The notes under the pieces: model-generated
What the model was told of the DNA's origin: nothing
The model's input: the letters and a program-made list of their open reading frames with translations, nothing else
Databases searched by the model: none
Part shown: positions 1 through 10,464 of the stretch, one piece after another
How the letters are laid out: each line of letters begins with the position of its first letter
Position numbering within the stretch: position 1 is the stretch's first letter
Assembly (NCBI GenBank): GCA_030604135.1
Contig: JAUVWL010000024.1
Span: 1 to 59,866 of the forward strand
Direction of reading: 5' to 3'
From: Burkholderiales bacterium
Lineage (GTDB): Bacteria; Pseudomonadota; Gammaproteobacteria; Burkholderiales; Burkholderiaceae_C
Length of the DNA: 59,866 bases
Translations under genes and position numbers: made by a program

Positions 1-50
1 CCCGGCTGTAGGCGGATCGCAATGGACCACGGCAGAACATCAAAGAGAGG

Positions 51-77
51 AAAAGTCCTTGTGTGGCAAGGACTTGC
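51..77 (-). terminator. Probable intrinsic terminator downstream of tRNA-Gly
   Basis: A 9-bp perfect stem (positions 53-61 with 67-75) and a 5-nt loop. On the minus strand the stem is followed by TTTT. It lies about 45 bases beyond the 3' end of the leftward tRNA-Gly, where a terminator is expected. A second short inverted repeat (GGACTT/AAGTCC, about 90-107) lies between it and the tRNA. Nothing else is seen in bases 1-119. Confidence 0.6.
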
Positions 78-119
78 AGACTCTCTTGGACTTCTGCGGA
101 AGTCCGCAGATTGATGCAG

Positions 120-193
120 TGGAGCGGGTGATGGGAATCGAACCCACGTCTTGAGCTTGGGAAGCTCAGGTCCTGCCATTGAACGACGCCCGC
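120..193 (-). tRNA. tRNA-Gly (anticodon CCC)
   Basis: The minus strand folds as a cloverleaf. The 7-bp acceptor is GCGGGCG, the T arm carries GGTTCGATTCC, and the anticodon loop TTCCCAA sits on a TGAGC/GCTCA stem, giving anticodon CCC. The CCA end is encoded (120-122). It starts only 13 bases beyond the stop codon of gabD on the same strand, so it may be read from gabD or from a promoter inside the gabD 3' end. Confidence 0.95.
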
Positions 194-206
194 AACAAAC
201 CGTAGT

Positions 207-1685
207 TTACTTGAGCACGTCGCCCAGGCAGACGTACTTGATCTCGACGTAGTCGTCCATGCCGTAATGGCTGCCCTCGCGGCCCAGACCCGATTGCTTG
301 ACACCACCGAATGGCACGTGCTCGGTCGCCAGAATGCCCACGTTCACGCCGACCATGCCGTATTCCAGCGCCTCGGTGACGCGGAAGATGCGGCCCACGT
401 CGCGACTGTAGAAGTAACTGGCCAGACCGAACTCGGTGTTGTTGGCCGCGTCGATGGCCTCCTGCTCGGTCTTGAATTTGAAGACCGGGGCGAAGGGGCC
501 GAAGGTTTCTTCCCGGGCACACAGCATGTCGGCGGTGGCGTCGGCCACCACGGTGGGTTCGAAGAACTGGCCGTTCAGGCGCTTGCCGCCGGTGAGCACA
601 CGGGCGCCCTTGGCTTTGGCGTCATCCACATGGCGTTGCACCTTCTCCACTGCGGCTTCCTCGATCAGCGGTCCCTGGTTCACGCCGTCCTCAAAACCGT
701 TACCTACCTTGGCGGTTTTCACCTTGGCGGCGAACTTCTCGACAAAGGCGTCGTAAACGCCTTCCTGCACGTACAGGCGGTTGGAGCAGACACAGGTCTG
801 GCCGGCGTTGCGGTACTTGCTGGCAAAGGCGCCTTCGACGGCCGAGTCGATGTCGGCGTCGTCGAACACGATGAAGGGCGCGTTGCCGCCCAGCTCCAGC
901 GACATCTTCTTGACCGTGGGCGCGCTCTGCGCCATGAGAATGCGGCCGACCTCGGTGGAGCCGGTGAAGCTGATGTGGCGCACCACATCGGACGCGCACA
1001 GCACCTTGCCGATGGCGATGCTGCCGGGGCCGTCGCTGGTGATGAGGTTGAGCACACCGGCCGGAATGCCGGCGCGCATGGCCAGCTCGGCTGCGGCCAG
1101 GGCGGTCAGCGGGGTCAGTTCGGCCGGCTTGATGACCACCGGGCATCCGGCCGCCAGTGCCGGCGCGACCTTGCGGGTGATCATGGCCAGCGGGAAATTC
1201 CATGGCGTGATGGCGGCGCAGACGCCGATGGGCTGCTTGAGCACCAGCAGGCGGCGGTTGTTGTCGAACTGGGGCAGGGTCTCGCCGTTGACGCGCTTGG
1301 CCTCTTCGGCGAACCACTCGACGAAGCTGGCGCCATAGGCTACTTCCCCCTTGGCCTCGGCCAGGGGTTTGCCCTGTTCGGCGGTCATCAGGCGGCCCAG
1401 GTCGTCCTGGTTGGCCATCAGCAGGTCGAACCACTTGCGCAGGATGATGCTGCGCTCCTTGGCGGTCTTGGTCTTCCAGGGGCCCCAGGCGGCGTTGGCC
1501 GCGGCGATGGCCTTCTCGGCATCGGCCGGACCCAGGTTGGCCACGTCGGCCAGCTTCAGCCCGGTGGCGGGGTCGTTCACGTCGAAGCGGCTGGCGCCTT
1601 TCACCCATTCGCCGTTGATCAGTGCGTCGGTCTTGAGCAGGGTGGGGTCCTTGAGCAGGGCCAGGGGAGAGGTTTTCATGTCCAT
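207..1685 (-). CDS. gabD: NAD(P)-dependent succinate-semialdehyde dehydrogenase
   Basis: A 492-residue aldehyde dehydrogenase. The family oxidises succinate semialdehyde to succinate, the last step of GABA and related catabolism. Visible motifs are the coenzyme-binding TPWNFP and FTGSTEVG, the catalytic Glu in LELGG (about residue 264), and the catalytic Cys in GQTC (about residue 298), which is followed by V-C-S as in GabD proteins. The start ATG at 1685 follows GGAG by 7 bases; an in-frame ATG two codons later is the alternative. It is divergent from alaS, and no gabT or gabP neighbour is present. Semialdehyde specificity rests on overall similarity, so another aldehyde substrate is possible. 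Confidence 0.9.
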   Translation of the reverse strand: MDMKTSPLALLKDPTLLKTDALINGEWVKGASRFDVNDPATGLKLADVANLGPADAEKAIAAANAAWGPWKTKTAKERSIILRKWFDLLMANQDDLGRLMTAEQGKPLAEAKGEVAYGASFVEWFAEEAKRVNGETLPQFDNNRRLLVLKQPIGVCAAITPWNFPLAMITRKVAPALAAGCPVVIKPAELTPLTALAAAELAMRAGIPAGVLNLITSDGPGSIAIGKVLCASDVVRHISFTGSTEVGRILMAQSAPTVKKMSLELGGNAPFIVFDDADIDSAVEGAFASKYRNAGQTCVCSNRLYVQEGVYDAFVEKFAAKVKTAKVGNGFEDGVNQGPLIEEAAVEKVQRHVDDAKAKGARVLTGGKRLNGQFFEPTVVADATADMLCAREETFGPFAPVFKFKTEQEAIDAANNTEFGLASYFYSRDVGRIFRVTEALEYGMVGVNVGILATEHVPFGGVKQSGLGREGSHYGMDDYVEIKYVCLGDVLK

Positions 1686-1713
1686 GGTCGTCTCCGTTGG
1701 AGGGGTTGGTTAT

Positions 1714-1725
1714 TTAATATATTAA
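1714..1725. promoter_or_regulatory. AT-only palindrome upstream of gabD
   Basis: TTAATATATTAA is a perfect 12-bp palindrome in otherwise GC-rich DNA, 29 bases upstream of the gabD start. It is placed like an operator or an A/T-rich promoter element. No regulator is encoded beside it, so the binding protein is unknown. Confidence 0.35.
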
Positions 1726-1927
1726 TCAATTCGGTCGAGCGTTGTTGGCCCAATCGCAACAGCAGAGATTAGACCCGGTTCAAAGCTTGCGCAGTACCGC
1801 ATGAGACCCGCACAACGGAACCATCCCGCCACCGAAATCCAACAAACCCGCTCAGGACCAGCGCCCATGTAGGAAAATGGAGGGTTGCAGGCGCCGCTTT
1901 GGTGCCCCTGAACTGCCACACCCGAAC

Positions 1928-4576
<2,649 letters not shown>

Positions 4577-4595
4577 GCACCGCCTCCTACCGCAT

Positions 4596-4676
4596 CGTCA
4601 TGCCCGCGAACGCGGGCATCCACGCGCAGCCTGGGTCTCGATGGGCTCCTGGACACCCGCCTGCGCGGGTGTGACG
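4596..4676. repeat. REP-like two-hairpin inverted repeat
   Basis: Two GC-rich hairpins lie head to head: ATGCCCGCG-AA-CGCGGGCAT at 4600-4619, and ACACCCGC-CTGC-GCGGGTGT at about 4653-4672. They are flanked by CGTCA and TGACG as outer inverted ends. The arrangement resembles the REP/BIME-type extragenic repeats of many proteobacteria. It sits between the convergent alaS and GDT1-family genes, where it could end transcription or protect mRNA 3' ends. The other copies that would prove a repeat family are not in this window. Confidence 0.6.
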
Positions 4677-4793
4677 AAAGGGACGCCTGTTTGAGCCCAT
4701 TCCCTCCCAGCCTCTGACCACCTATCGGCCGGGCGCGCGTTTCCATGGGGCACTGGCGTGAAGCGGGAGCACCCGGTGGACGGCATGAACGCC

Positions 4794-5351
4794 TCACAAT
4801 CCCCAGAGCGCCCAGACCCCCAGCATCCCCAGCACCGCCGCCGCACCAATGTGGATGGCGCGCACCGGCAAGCGGTGCGCCATGCGGTCACCCAGCCAGA
4901 CCGCGGGGGCGTTGGCCAGCATCATGCCCAGGGTGGTGCCCATGACCACGGCGAACCAGGCGTTGAACTGAGCGGCCAGGGCCACCGTGGCCACCTGCGT
5001 CTTGTCGCCCATCTCGGCCAGAAAGAACAGCACACAGGTGGTACCGAACACCCCCCACCGGCCCTGGGTGTCGGGCTGTTCGTCGAGTTGGTCCGGAACG
5101 AGCATCCACACCGCCATGGCCAGGAAACCGATGCCGAGCACCCAGCGAAGGATGTCTTCGGTGAGCCACTGCGCCACCAGCAAGCCGACGCCACCGGCCA
5201 GCGCGTGGTTGGCGACCGTGGCCACAAAAATGCCCCAGACAATGGGCCAGGGCTTGCGAAAGCGTGCGGCCAGCAACAGGGCCAGCAACTGCGTCTTGTC
5301 ACCGATCTCGGCGAGGGCCACCAGACCGGTGGAGATGAGGAAGGCTTCCAT
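4794..5351 (-). CDS. TMEM165/GDT1 family protein, probable Mn2+ exporter
   Basis: A 185-residue inner-membrane protein with about six hydrophobic segments and two copies of the family signature, AEIGDKTQ near residue 14 and AEMGDKTQ near residue 110. In this UPF0016/GDT1 family the acidic E-x-G-D-K motifs carry the cation path, and bacterial members (MneA type) export manganese. The start at 5351 (MEAFLIS) is chosen because it opens directly into the first membrane helix. A longer reading frame upstream would run into the leader RNA. The leader contains a yybP-ykoY manganese riboswitch candidate, which independently supports a manganese role. Confidence 0.88.
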   Translation of the reverse strand: MEAFLISTGLVALAEIGDKTQLLALLLAARFRKPWPIVWGIFVATVANHALAGGVGLLVAQWLTEDILRWVLGIGFLAMAVWMLVPDQLDEQPDTQGRWGVFGTTCVLFFLAEMGDKTQVATVALAAQFNAWFAVVMGTTLGMMLANAPAVWLGDRMAHRLPVRAIHIGAAAVLGMLGVWALWGL

Positions 5352-5414
5352 GCTGTGTTCCGGGGCTGGAGACGGGTCCATGGTCACACCCCTCCCAGCC
5401 CGAACCAAGGGGAA

Positions 5415-5525
5415 ATGACCATGGGTCTTGCCAGACTCGTGAGTTGCCACCGCCATGCCGATGCTCGGCAAGTGTGTTGACAGTGGCCCCGCCAGGGTGG
5501 CGGGCGGCTACTCCCCCAAAGGTGA
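5415..5525 (-). promoter_or_regulatory. yybP-ykoY manganese riboswitch (candidate)
   Basis: On the minus strand the leader contains GGGGGAGTAGCC (about 5517-5506), then a GC hairpin CCCGCCA/TGGCGGG. Next come GTCAACACACTTG (about 5480-5468), a GGCGGTGGCAAC segment, and GGCAAGACC (about 5432-5424). The GGGGAGUAGC element and the late CAAGACC-like loop match my knowledge of proteobacterial yybP-ykoY aptamers. Flanking ACCTTTGGGG and CCCCTTGGTT can close the basal stem with one bulge. The element ends about 65 bases before the GDT1-family start codon. Aptamer boundaries are approximate. Confidence 0.8.
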
Positions 5526-5670
5526 AGAGAGTTTAACTGGCCTTCGGCTTCGCCTGCCCCAGGGACCTACGGTCTGGTGCACGGTAAACGGCAGGCCTGT
5601 AAGGAGGCCGGCTTTGGATCAGTCTGCCGGACACCTCGAAACAGTGGTTCAGTTCGTTCGGTCCGGGCTT
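5526..5670. other. Rest of the 319-base gap between the GDT1 and SMP-30 genes
   Basis: No coding sequence is supported here. On the minus strand it must hold the promoter for the riboswitch leader. A TTAAACT stretch at about 5532-5538 could be a -10 element, but no convincing -35 is visible. I see no clear terminator for the SMP-30 gene. Confidence 0.3.
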
Positions 5671-6597
5671 TCAAGTGTGGGCTGGCCGGTGAATGGGCAG
5701 GCCGGCGTGGGGCAGGCTTGCACGCAGAACCGAGCCGCTCACGGACTCGGTCGCGTACAGCGTTTTGCGGTCGGTGCCGCCAAAGGCCACGTTTGTCAGT
5801 GATGACCCGGCGCAGCTTTGCAGCACTTGAAGGGGTTCGGCCTTTGGAGACAAAACCCATGCCACGCCCAGCCCCGGGTTGGCCACGATCAAGCTCCCGC
5901 GGTCATCAACCGCCAGGCCGTCTGGGCCGCTGGGCCCATAGGACGTGAAGAACGCGCTGACCTTGGATACGCTGCCGTCGTCCATCAAGGGCACCCTCCA
6001 GACCTGGTTGCCCCGTGTCACCGCGAGATAGAGCACGTTCTCGTCAGGTGACAGTGCCACCCCGTTGGGGCTGGGCACATTGGTCAGCAAGGCATCCAGG
6101 TTGCCGTTGGGCCGCAGGCGGTAGAGTCGTCCGCTCGGATCGTGCAGACCCGACTGCCCCTGATCGGTGAAGTACAGGTTCCCTTGGCTGTCAAAGACCA
6201 GATCGTTGACGCCTTTGAAGCGCTCGCTGTTGCGCCGCTCCAGGTAAGGGCGAACGGCACCGCTGGCAATGTCACACACCATCAGGCCATTGCGGTAGTC
6301 GGTTATCAGCAGTTCCCGGTCGTTCAGGAATTTCATGCCGTTGGGCTCACCGTCCCACTCGGCAATCTGGGTCCAGTCCCCCTGCGGATCGATGCAGAAG
6401 ATGCGCCCGAACGGGATGTCGGTGACATAGAGCCTGCCATTGCGGTCGAACACAGGCCCTTCCAGGAAGGAGTCAACTGGCTGGCCGCCCCGGTTGGCGT
6501 CGGCCCATGCCGAGCGCACCCCTGTGCGGCGAAACCTGTCTGGCATCCGGGTGAACACCTCGGTTTGCCGAACTTCGGGGGGGGTGATGAGGAACAT
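5671..6597 (-). CDS. SMP-30/gluconolactonase/LRE family protein
   Basis: A 308-residue six-bladed beta-propeller of the SMP-30 family, whose members hydrolyse sugar or aromatic-derived lactones using a bound divalent metal. Visible signatures are FLEGPVFD (metal-binding Glu), GEPNGM, GVNDLVFD (N-D), SPNGVALSPDE and GPDGLAVD (catalytic Asp). No signal peptide is seen, so it is probably cytoplasmic. The ATG at 6597 has AGGA 8 bases upstream; ATGs at 6606 and 6615 are in frame but lack a good site. It is the last gene of the leftward catabolic unit, 90 bases after the tctC stop. Lactone identity is unknown. Confidence 0.85.
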   Translation of the reverse strand: MFLITPPEVRQTEVFTRMPDRFRRTGVRSAWADANRGGQPVDSFLEGPVFDRNGRLYVTDIPFGRIFCIDPQGDWTQIAEWDGEPNGMKFLNDRELLITDYRNGLMVCDIASGAVRPYLERRNSERFKGVNDLVFDSQGNLYFTDQGQSGLHDPSGRLYRLRPNGNLDALLTNVPSPNGVALSPDENVLYLAVTRGNQVWRVPLMDDGSVSKVSAFFTSYGPSGPDGLAVDDRGSLIVANPGLGVAWVLSPKAEPLQVLQSCAGSSLTNVAFGGTDRKTLYATESVSGSVLRASLPHAGLPIHRPAHT

Positions 6598-6687
6598 GTT
6601 GGCCATCCTGTACATGGAAGGGGGAGGCGGCCGCGCCCAGTGAAGGCGCGCACCGGGTCATGTGGTCGCCCAGGGCGACCCTGCTTC

Positions 6688-7668
6688 TCACTCTTTTCTG
6701 ATGCCGGCGGCCTTGACAGTGGCCGCCCAGCGGCCGCTTTCCTCGGCCAGAAACTTGCGGAACTCGTCGGGGCTTGATGCGACGATACGGGAACCCAGCG
6801 CGTCAAACCTTTCCCTCACCTCAGGCATGGTCAAAACCTCCTTGATGGCAACCTGCATGCGGGCAAGCGTGGCGGGTGAGGTGCCCCGGGGTGCAAATAC
6901 ACCATTCCATTCATGGACCTCATACGGCCTGCCAATGACTTCGGAGATGGTGGGCACGTTGGGGTGCAGGGGATGGCGCTGCGCCGAAGTGATGGCCAAC
7001 GGACGCAGCATGCCGCTCTGCACATGTCCGCCAATGGCGGGCAGATTGGCGAACCCCATGTCGGTTTCGCCCGCGAGATTGGCGGTGATGGCCAGGCCAC
7101 CACTGCGGTATGGGACGTGCAGAAGCTTGATGTCAACAGCCTGGTTGAACAGTTCAGCCCCCATGTATTGCACGGTGCCTTGTCCTCCCGATCCGAATGT
7201 CAGTTTGCCAGGTGCCGTCTTGGCCGCTTTGACGAAGTCCTGGAGGGTTTGGTGGGGCGAGTTCTTGGGGACCGCCATCAGCATGGGGGTCACCGCCACC
7301 ATGGTCACGGGAAGCAGATCCTGCTCGGGATCGAAGGACAGCTTCTGGAGGTGGGGGTTGATCGACAGCGGCGTCGCGTCGTACAGGAAAGTGAGTCCGT
7401 CCGGCGCTGCCTGGGCCACAAACTGCTGACCAATGATCCCGCTGGCGCCTGCGCGGTTCATCACCACCACGGAGGTGCCGAGCTTCGGGCCCAGGTGCTG
7501 GGCAATCAGTCGGGCCAATGCGTCGGCAGTTCCGCCGGGAGCATAGGGCACGACCAGGCTGATGGGCCTGCCCTCAGGCCAGGCGGGCTGCGCATGGCCT
7601 GCGGGCGCGATGGTGGCCAGACCCAGGCCGGCAGCCGCGAGCATGGTGTTGAAGGTTCTGCGTTTCAT
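6688..7668 (-). CDS. Bug/TctC-family tripartite tricarboxylate transporter substrate-binding protein
   Basis: A 326-residue periplasmic binding protein. It opens with a twin-arginine-like MKRRTFN and a hydrophobic stretch ending AGHAQ. The Bug-family hallmarks follow: the ISLVVPYAPGG strand, R-A-G-A-S-G-I-I-G ligand loop, LPVTMVAV, and HVPYR near residue 185. The family binds carboxylated ligands and delivers them to TctAB permeases. No tctA or tctB is present here, which is common for Bug proteins. AGAGGA lies 8 bases before ATG 7668. It is 38 bases downstream of the cyclase gene and is presumably co-transcribed. Confidence 0.92.
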   Translation of the reverse strand: MKRRTFNTMLAAAGLGLATIAPAGHAQPAWPEGRPISLVVPYAPGGTADALARLIAQHLGPKLGTSVVVMNRAGASGIIGQQFVAQAAPDGLTFLYDATPLSINPHLQKLSFDPEQDLLPVTMVAVTPMLMAVPKNSPHQTLQDFVKAAKTAPGKLTFGSGGQGTVQYMGAELFNQAVDIKLLHVPYRSGGLAITANLAGETDMGFANLPAIGGHVQSGMLRPLAITSAQRHPLHPNVPTISEVIGRPYEVHEWNGVFAPRGTSPATLARMQVAIKEVLTMPEVRERFDALGSRIVASSPDEFRKFLAEESGRWAATVKAAGIRKE

Positions 7669-7706
7669 GGTGTCGTCCTCTTGTTGAGTGGTGAATGGAT
7701 GGCGCT

Positions 7707-8774
7707 TCAAACTGTCGCCACGGGGGTGACGGGTGAGCCGACTGCTCCCGGCAAGCGCAAGGGAGGTGCGGTCAGCAAGAAATGGTGGCGTCTGCGGCTT
7801 CGCAACCAAGCAGCGAGTTCGGTCAGGTACCACAGTTCGCCCAGGTGAATGCCGTTCTTGAACAGGCAATGCTCGTGAAGCGGCAGGCGTGGGCGCCGCA
7901 GTCCGGGTTGTGCTCCGAGCTTGGGCATCACCAGTTCCACCGCCGGGTTGTCGGCCACCAGACAGGCCAGCTTCACGTCCACGAGCCAGTTCAGCAGGCG
8001 ATCGTCCCAGCCGTCCAGCCCGGTTCCGGTTTCATGCAGCCGCGTCAGATCGGGCTGGCGATTCATGGCCAGCAAGGTGTCCGCAAAGCCGGTGTGCAGG
8101 CAGACCATGTCGCCGGACTCGACTTCTATGTGGTCGGCGTCCAGAATCCGCATCAGCGCGTCGTAGCCCACAGCCTGACGTTGCCGACCGAGATGGTGCT
8201 CAAGGTCGATCAAGACGGCCCGGCCCTGAACCCCGTGATGGGCCATGCGTTCAATTCCAAGGGCAGTGGCGTTGGGCCCCGGGTAACGAGCGTGCTCGGC
8301 TTCGGCTCCGATGTCTGCCGTTGCAGCGGTTATTTCGACACCGGCTCGAAATCCGTTGTAGAACACCACTTCATCCTTGCCATCACCGTCGGCATCAAAG
8401 CGGCTGCCCATGTGGCTGAGCGCGTCCCACTGCGTGGAGTACTGCAGGCTCATCAGGACCACGTCGTCATTGACCACGTCCGTGAGGTCAGGGTCTTCGT
8501 CCTGGTAGGACCAGCAAAAGCCTTGCTGGCCAGCACTCTTGCCGTCCCGAATGACGGCATACCGGCGAGGCGGGATGCGCCGGGGATTCATGATTTGGCC
8601 GCCTGGCACGTCCAGTGGCAGGCTCAGGCAAAAGCTCCGGCCCTCGCGCACTTGCGCCACGCCTTGCAAGACCTTGGTCGGCGTGATCAGATTCAATCGG
8701 CCCAGTTGGTCGTCATGGCCGAACTCACCCCAGGAACTCCCAGGTGGCCGTCGAACCCAGCGCAAGGCACTCAT
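7707..8774 (-). CDS. Cyclase family protein (kynurenine formamidase-like fold)
   Basis: A 355-residue member of the cyclase/arylformamidase family (PF04199), a metal-dependent hydrolase fold that opens amides or lactone-like rings. The metal motif is in WDALSHMGSRFD (about residues 115-126), replacing the commoner HxGTHxD pattern. Other family features are DDQLGRLN near the N-terminus, IDLEHH, GDMVCLHTGF and a late LPLHEHCL. Its ATG overlaps the stop of the hydroxyacid dehydrogenase gene by 4 bases (ATGA, 8771-8774), so the two are translationally coupled. The C-terminal 35 residues are arginine-rich and unlike the core. Substrate unknown. Confidence 0.85.
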   Translation of the reverse strand: MSALRWVRRPPGSSWGEFGHDDQLGRLNLITPTKVLQGVAQVREGRSFCLSLPLDVPGGQIMNPRRIPPRRYAVIRDGKSAGQQGFCWSYQDEDPDLTDVVNDDVVLMSLQYSTQWDALSHMGSRFDADGDGKDEVVFYNGFRAGVEITAATADIGAEAEHARYPGPNATALGIERMAHHGVQGRAVLIDLEHHLGRQRQAVGYDALMRILDADHIEVESGDMVCLHTGFADTLLAMNRQPDLTRLHETGTGLDGWDDRLLNWLVDVKLACLVADNPAVELVMPKLGAQPGLRRPRLPLHEHCLFKNGIHLGELWYLTELAAWLRSRRRHHFLLTAPPLRLPGAVGSPVTPVATV

Positions 8775-9706
8775 GCCACCACGACCATGTGATTCGCCAG
8801 CACACCCAGCGCATTCTGGACGGATGTCATGCCCATCTTCACGTAGGCTTCGGCTGTGACACCGCCGATGTGCGGACTCAATGTGAAGCCGGCCTGGCCA
8901 TGGAAGGGGTGGGGTGCGGTCATGGGTTCGACGGCAAAGCTGTCCAGCCCCACGCTGGCGACCTGGCCGCTGCGAACGGCATCGAGCAAGGCAGGCTCGT
9001 CAATCAGGCCGCCACGGGCGGTGTTCACCAGCATCACGCCGCGTTTGCACAGCGCCAGGGTCTGGGCATTGATCATCCGGGCGTTGTCCCTGGTCAGTGG
9101 GCAGTGCAGGGAAATGGCATCGGCTTCGCGCCAGATGGCTTCCAGCTCAACCCGTTGCACATAGGCGGGAAGGTTTTGCGCAAAGGGGTCGAAACCGAGC
9201 ACACGCATGCCCATGGCGTCGGCCATGCGCGCAAAGCGCATCCCGATGGCCCCGAGACCGATCAGACCCACAGTCCGCCCTTCCAGCTCCACACTCTTGT
9301 GGGTGGCTTTGTCCCAATGGCCAGCGTGCATGCGTTCGTTGAGATGAACAACCGATTTGGCGCATGCCAGCAGCAACGCCAGGGCCTGTTCGGCCACGGC
9401 CGCTGCGTTGGCACCCGCTGCCGCCACCACCTGGATACCGCGCTGCGCTGCAGTGTCCTTGTCGATGGTGTCGGTACCGCTACCATGTTTGGAAATGACC
9501 TTGAGGCTGGGTGCCGCAGCCATGGCCGCAGCGCTGACCCTGCCGTAGCGCACGATGATGGCCACCGGGTCATGGTGCTGACACAAGGCAACGATGTCGT
9601 CGTCTGTCGGAGTCTTGCCTGCAAAGATGACCTCAAAGTCGCCCAGCAGTGCCAGGGCCTGTGGAGCCAGGTCGGCTGCGGTGACCAGGAACACGGGCCT
9701 GCTCAC
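8771..9706 (-). CDS. D-isomer-specific 2-hydroxyacid dehydrogenase
   Basis: A 311-residue NAD(P)-dependent dehydrogenase that interconverts 2-oxo acids and D-2-hydroxy acids. The Rossmann motif is GLIGLGAIG (about residue 148). The catalytic triad of the family is visible as Arg in NTARGG, Glu in DSFAVEP and His in LSPHIGG. The GTG at 9706 is chosen because its GTGA overlaps the TGA of the upstream RraA-family gene by 4 bases; a longer upstream frame is only that gene read out of frame. Coupled with the cyclase gene downstream. Phosphoglycerate is an unlikely substrate since the C-terminal ACT domain of long SerA is absent. Confidence 0.9.
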   Translation of the reverse strand: MSRPVFLVTAADLAPQALALLGDFEVIFAGKTPTDDDIVALCQHHDPVAIIVRYGRVSAAAMAAAPSLKVISKHGSGTDTIDKDTAAQRGIQVVAAAGANAAAVAEQALALLLACAKSVVHLNERMHAGHWDKATHKSVELEGRTVGLIGLGAIGMRFARMADAMGMRVLGFDPFAQNLPAYVQRVELEAIWREADAISLHCPLTRDNARMINAQTLALCKRGVMLVNTARGGLIDEPALLDAVRSGQVASVGLDSFAVEPMTAPHPFHGQAGFTLSPHIGGVTAEAYVKMGMTSVQNALGVLANHMVVVA

Positions 9707-10401
9707 AGCGTTTCTCCTTCGCCAATGACCCCAGCGGCGCGAAGGGCGCCATCCAGCCATTGAGGACGCAAAGCCTTGCGGCTGCGGATGTCTGCGATGC
9801 GTCGGCTTTCGGCCAGCACTTTTTCTTCGGCCTGCGGCAGCAGCGAAGCGGCCTTTGCGCGCTCGATCACGGTCACACCGTCGGCATCGCCCACTACCAG
9901 GTCACCCGGGTTGACTGTGACACCACCCAGCGACACCGGGTGGTTGACCCGGCCGGGAACGTACTTGGTCGGGCCATTGGGGTTCAGACCTGCGGCGTAC
10001 ATGGGAAAGCCCAACCCCCGTATCGCTTCGCTGTCGCGCACCGCGCCATCGATCACCACTGCCGCGACGCCCAAGGCCACACATTGCTGGCACATGATCT
10101 CACCCATGAGTGCGCTGCTGAGGTCGCCTTTCCCATCGACGACGATGACGTCACCTGGCTGAGCCAGGGCCATGGCCGCATGGATCATCAGGTTGTCACC
10201 AGGGCGAACTTCGACGGTCAGAGCCGGGCCGGCAAATCGCATGCTGGGTGCGAGGGGCGCAATACGGCCACTCAGTGCTCCACGACGCCCAGCCACGTCG
10301 GCCAGGATAGAGGAGGGGAATCGGGCGGCCTGAGCAACCACCGTTGGATCTACCCGGTCGATATCACGGACCACGTCCGGCAATGCAGCAGCTTGACTCA
10401 T
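9703..10401 (-). CDS. RraA family protein, probable class II 4-hydroxy-2-oxo acid aldolase/decarboxylase
   Basis: A 232-residue RraA-fold protein. Catalytic members (HMG/CHA aldolases of the LigK/GalC type) cleave 4-carboxy-4-hydroxy-2-oxoadipate or decarboxylate oxaloacetate using Mg2+. RraA itself inhibits RNase E. The catalytic signature G-E-I-M followed by VVIDGAVRDSEAIR (R-D pair) is present, and the gene sits among catabolic enzymes, so I favour the enzyme. The ATG at 10401 has GGAG 6 bases upstream; ATGs at 10413 and 10422 lack this. The stop overlaps the next gene by 4 bases. True substrate not shown by sequence. Confidence 0.85.
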   Translation of the reverse strand: MSQAAALPDVVRDIDRVDPTVVAQAARFPSSILADVAGRRGALSGRIAPLAPSMRFAGPALTVEVRPGDNLMIHAAMALAQPGDVIVVDGKGDLSSALMGEIMCQQCVALGVAAVVIDGAVRDSEAIRGLGFPMYAAGLNPNGPTKYVPGRVNHPVSLGGVTVNPGDLVVGDADGVTVIERAKAASLLPQAEEKVLAESRRIADIRSRKALRPQWLDGALRAAGVIGEGETL

Positions 10402-10464
10402 GCGAATCTCCATTGGTTTCAATTCAGGGGGCCGGCCATTGACCGGCTGGACGCACTGGGTCGG

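Noticed and set aside
267..1772. A rightward open frame antisense to gabD
   Set aside because: gabD has all ALDH catalytic motifs; the opposite frame is compositionally biased (His/Gly/Gln-rich) and has no ribosome-binding site.
1686..1927. T-box leader for alaS
   Set aside because: No AGGGUGGNACCGCG-type T-box and no stem I specifier loop is visible, and betaproteobacteria rarely use T-boxes.
4596..4676. CRISPR repeat unit
   Set aside because: Only two unlike hairpins, no regular spacers and no cas gene; REP-like element is the better reading.
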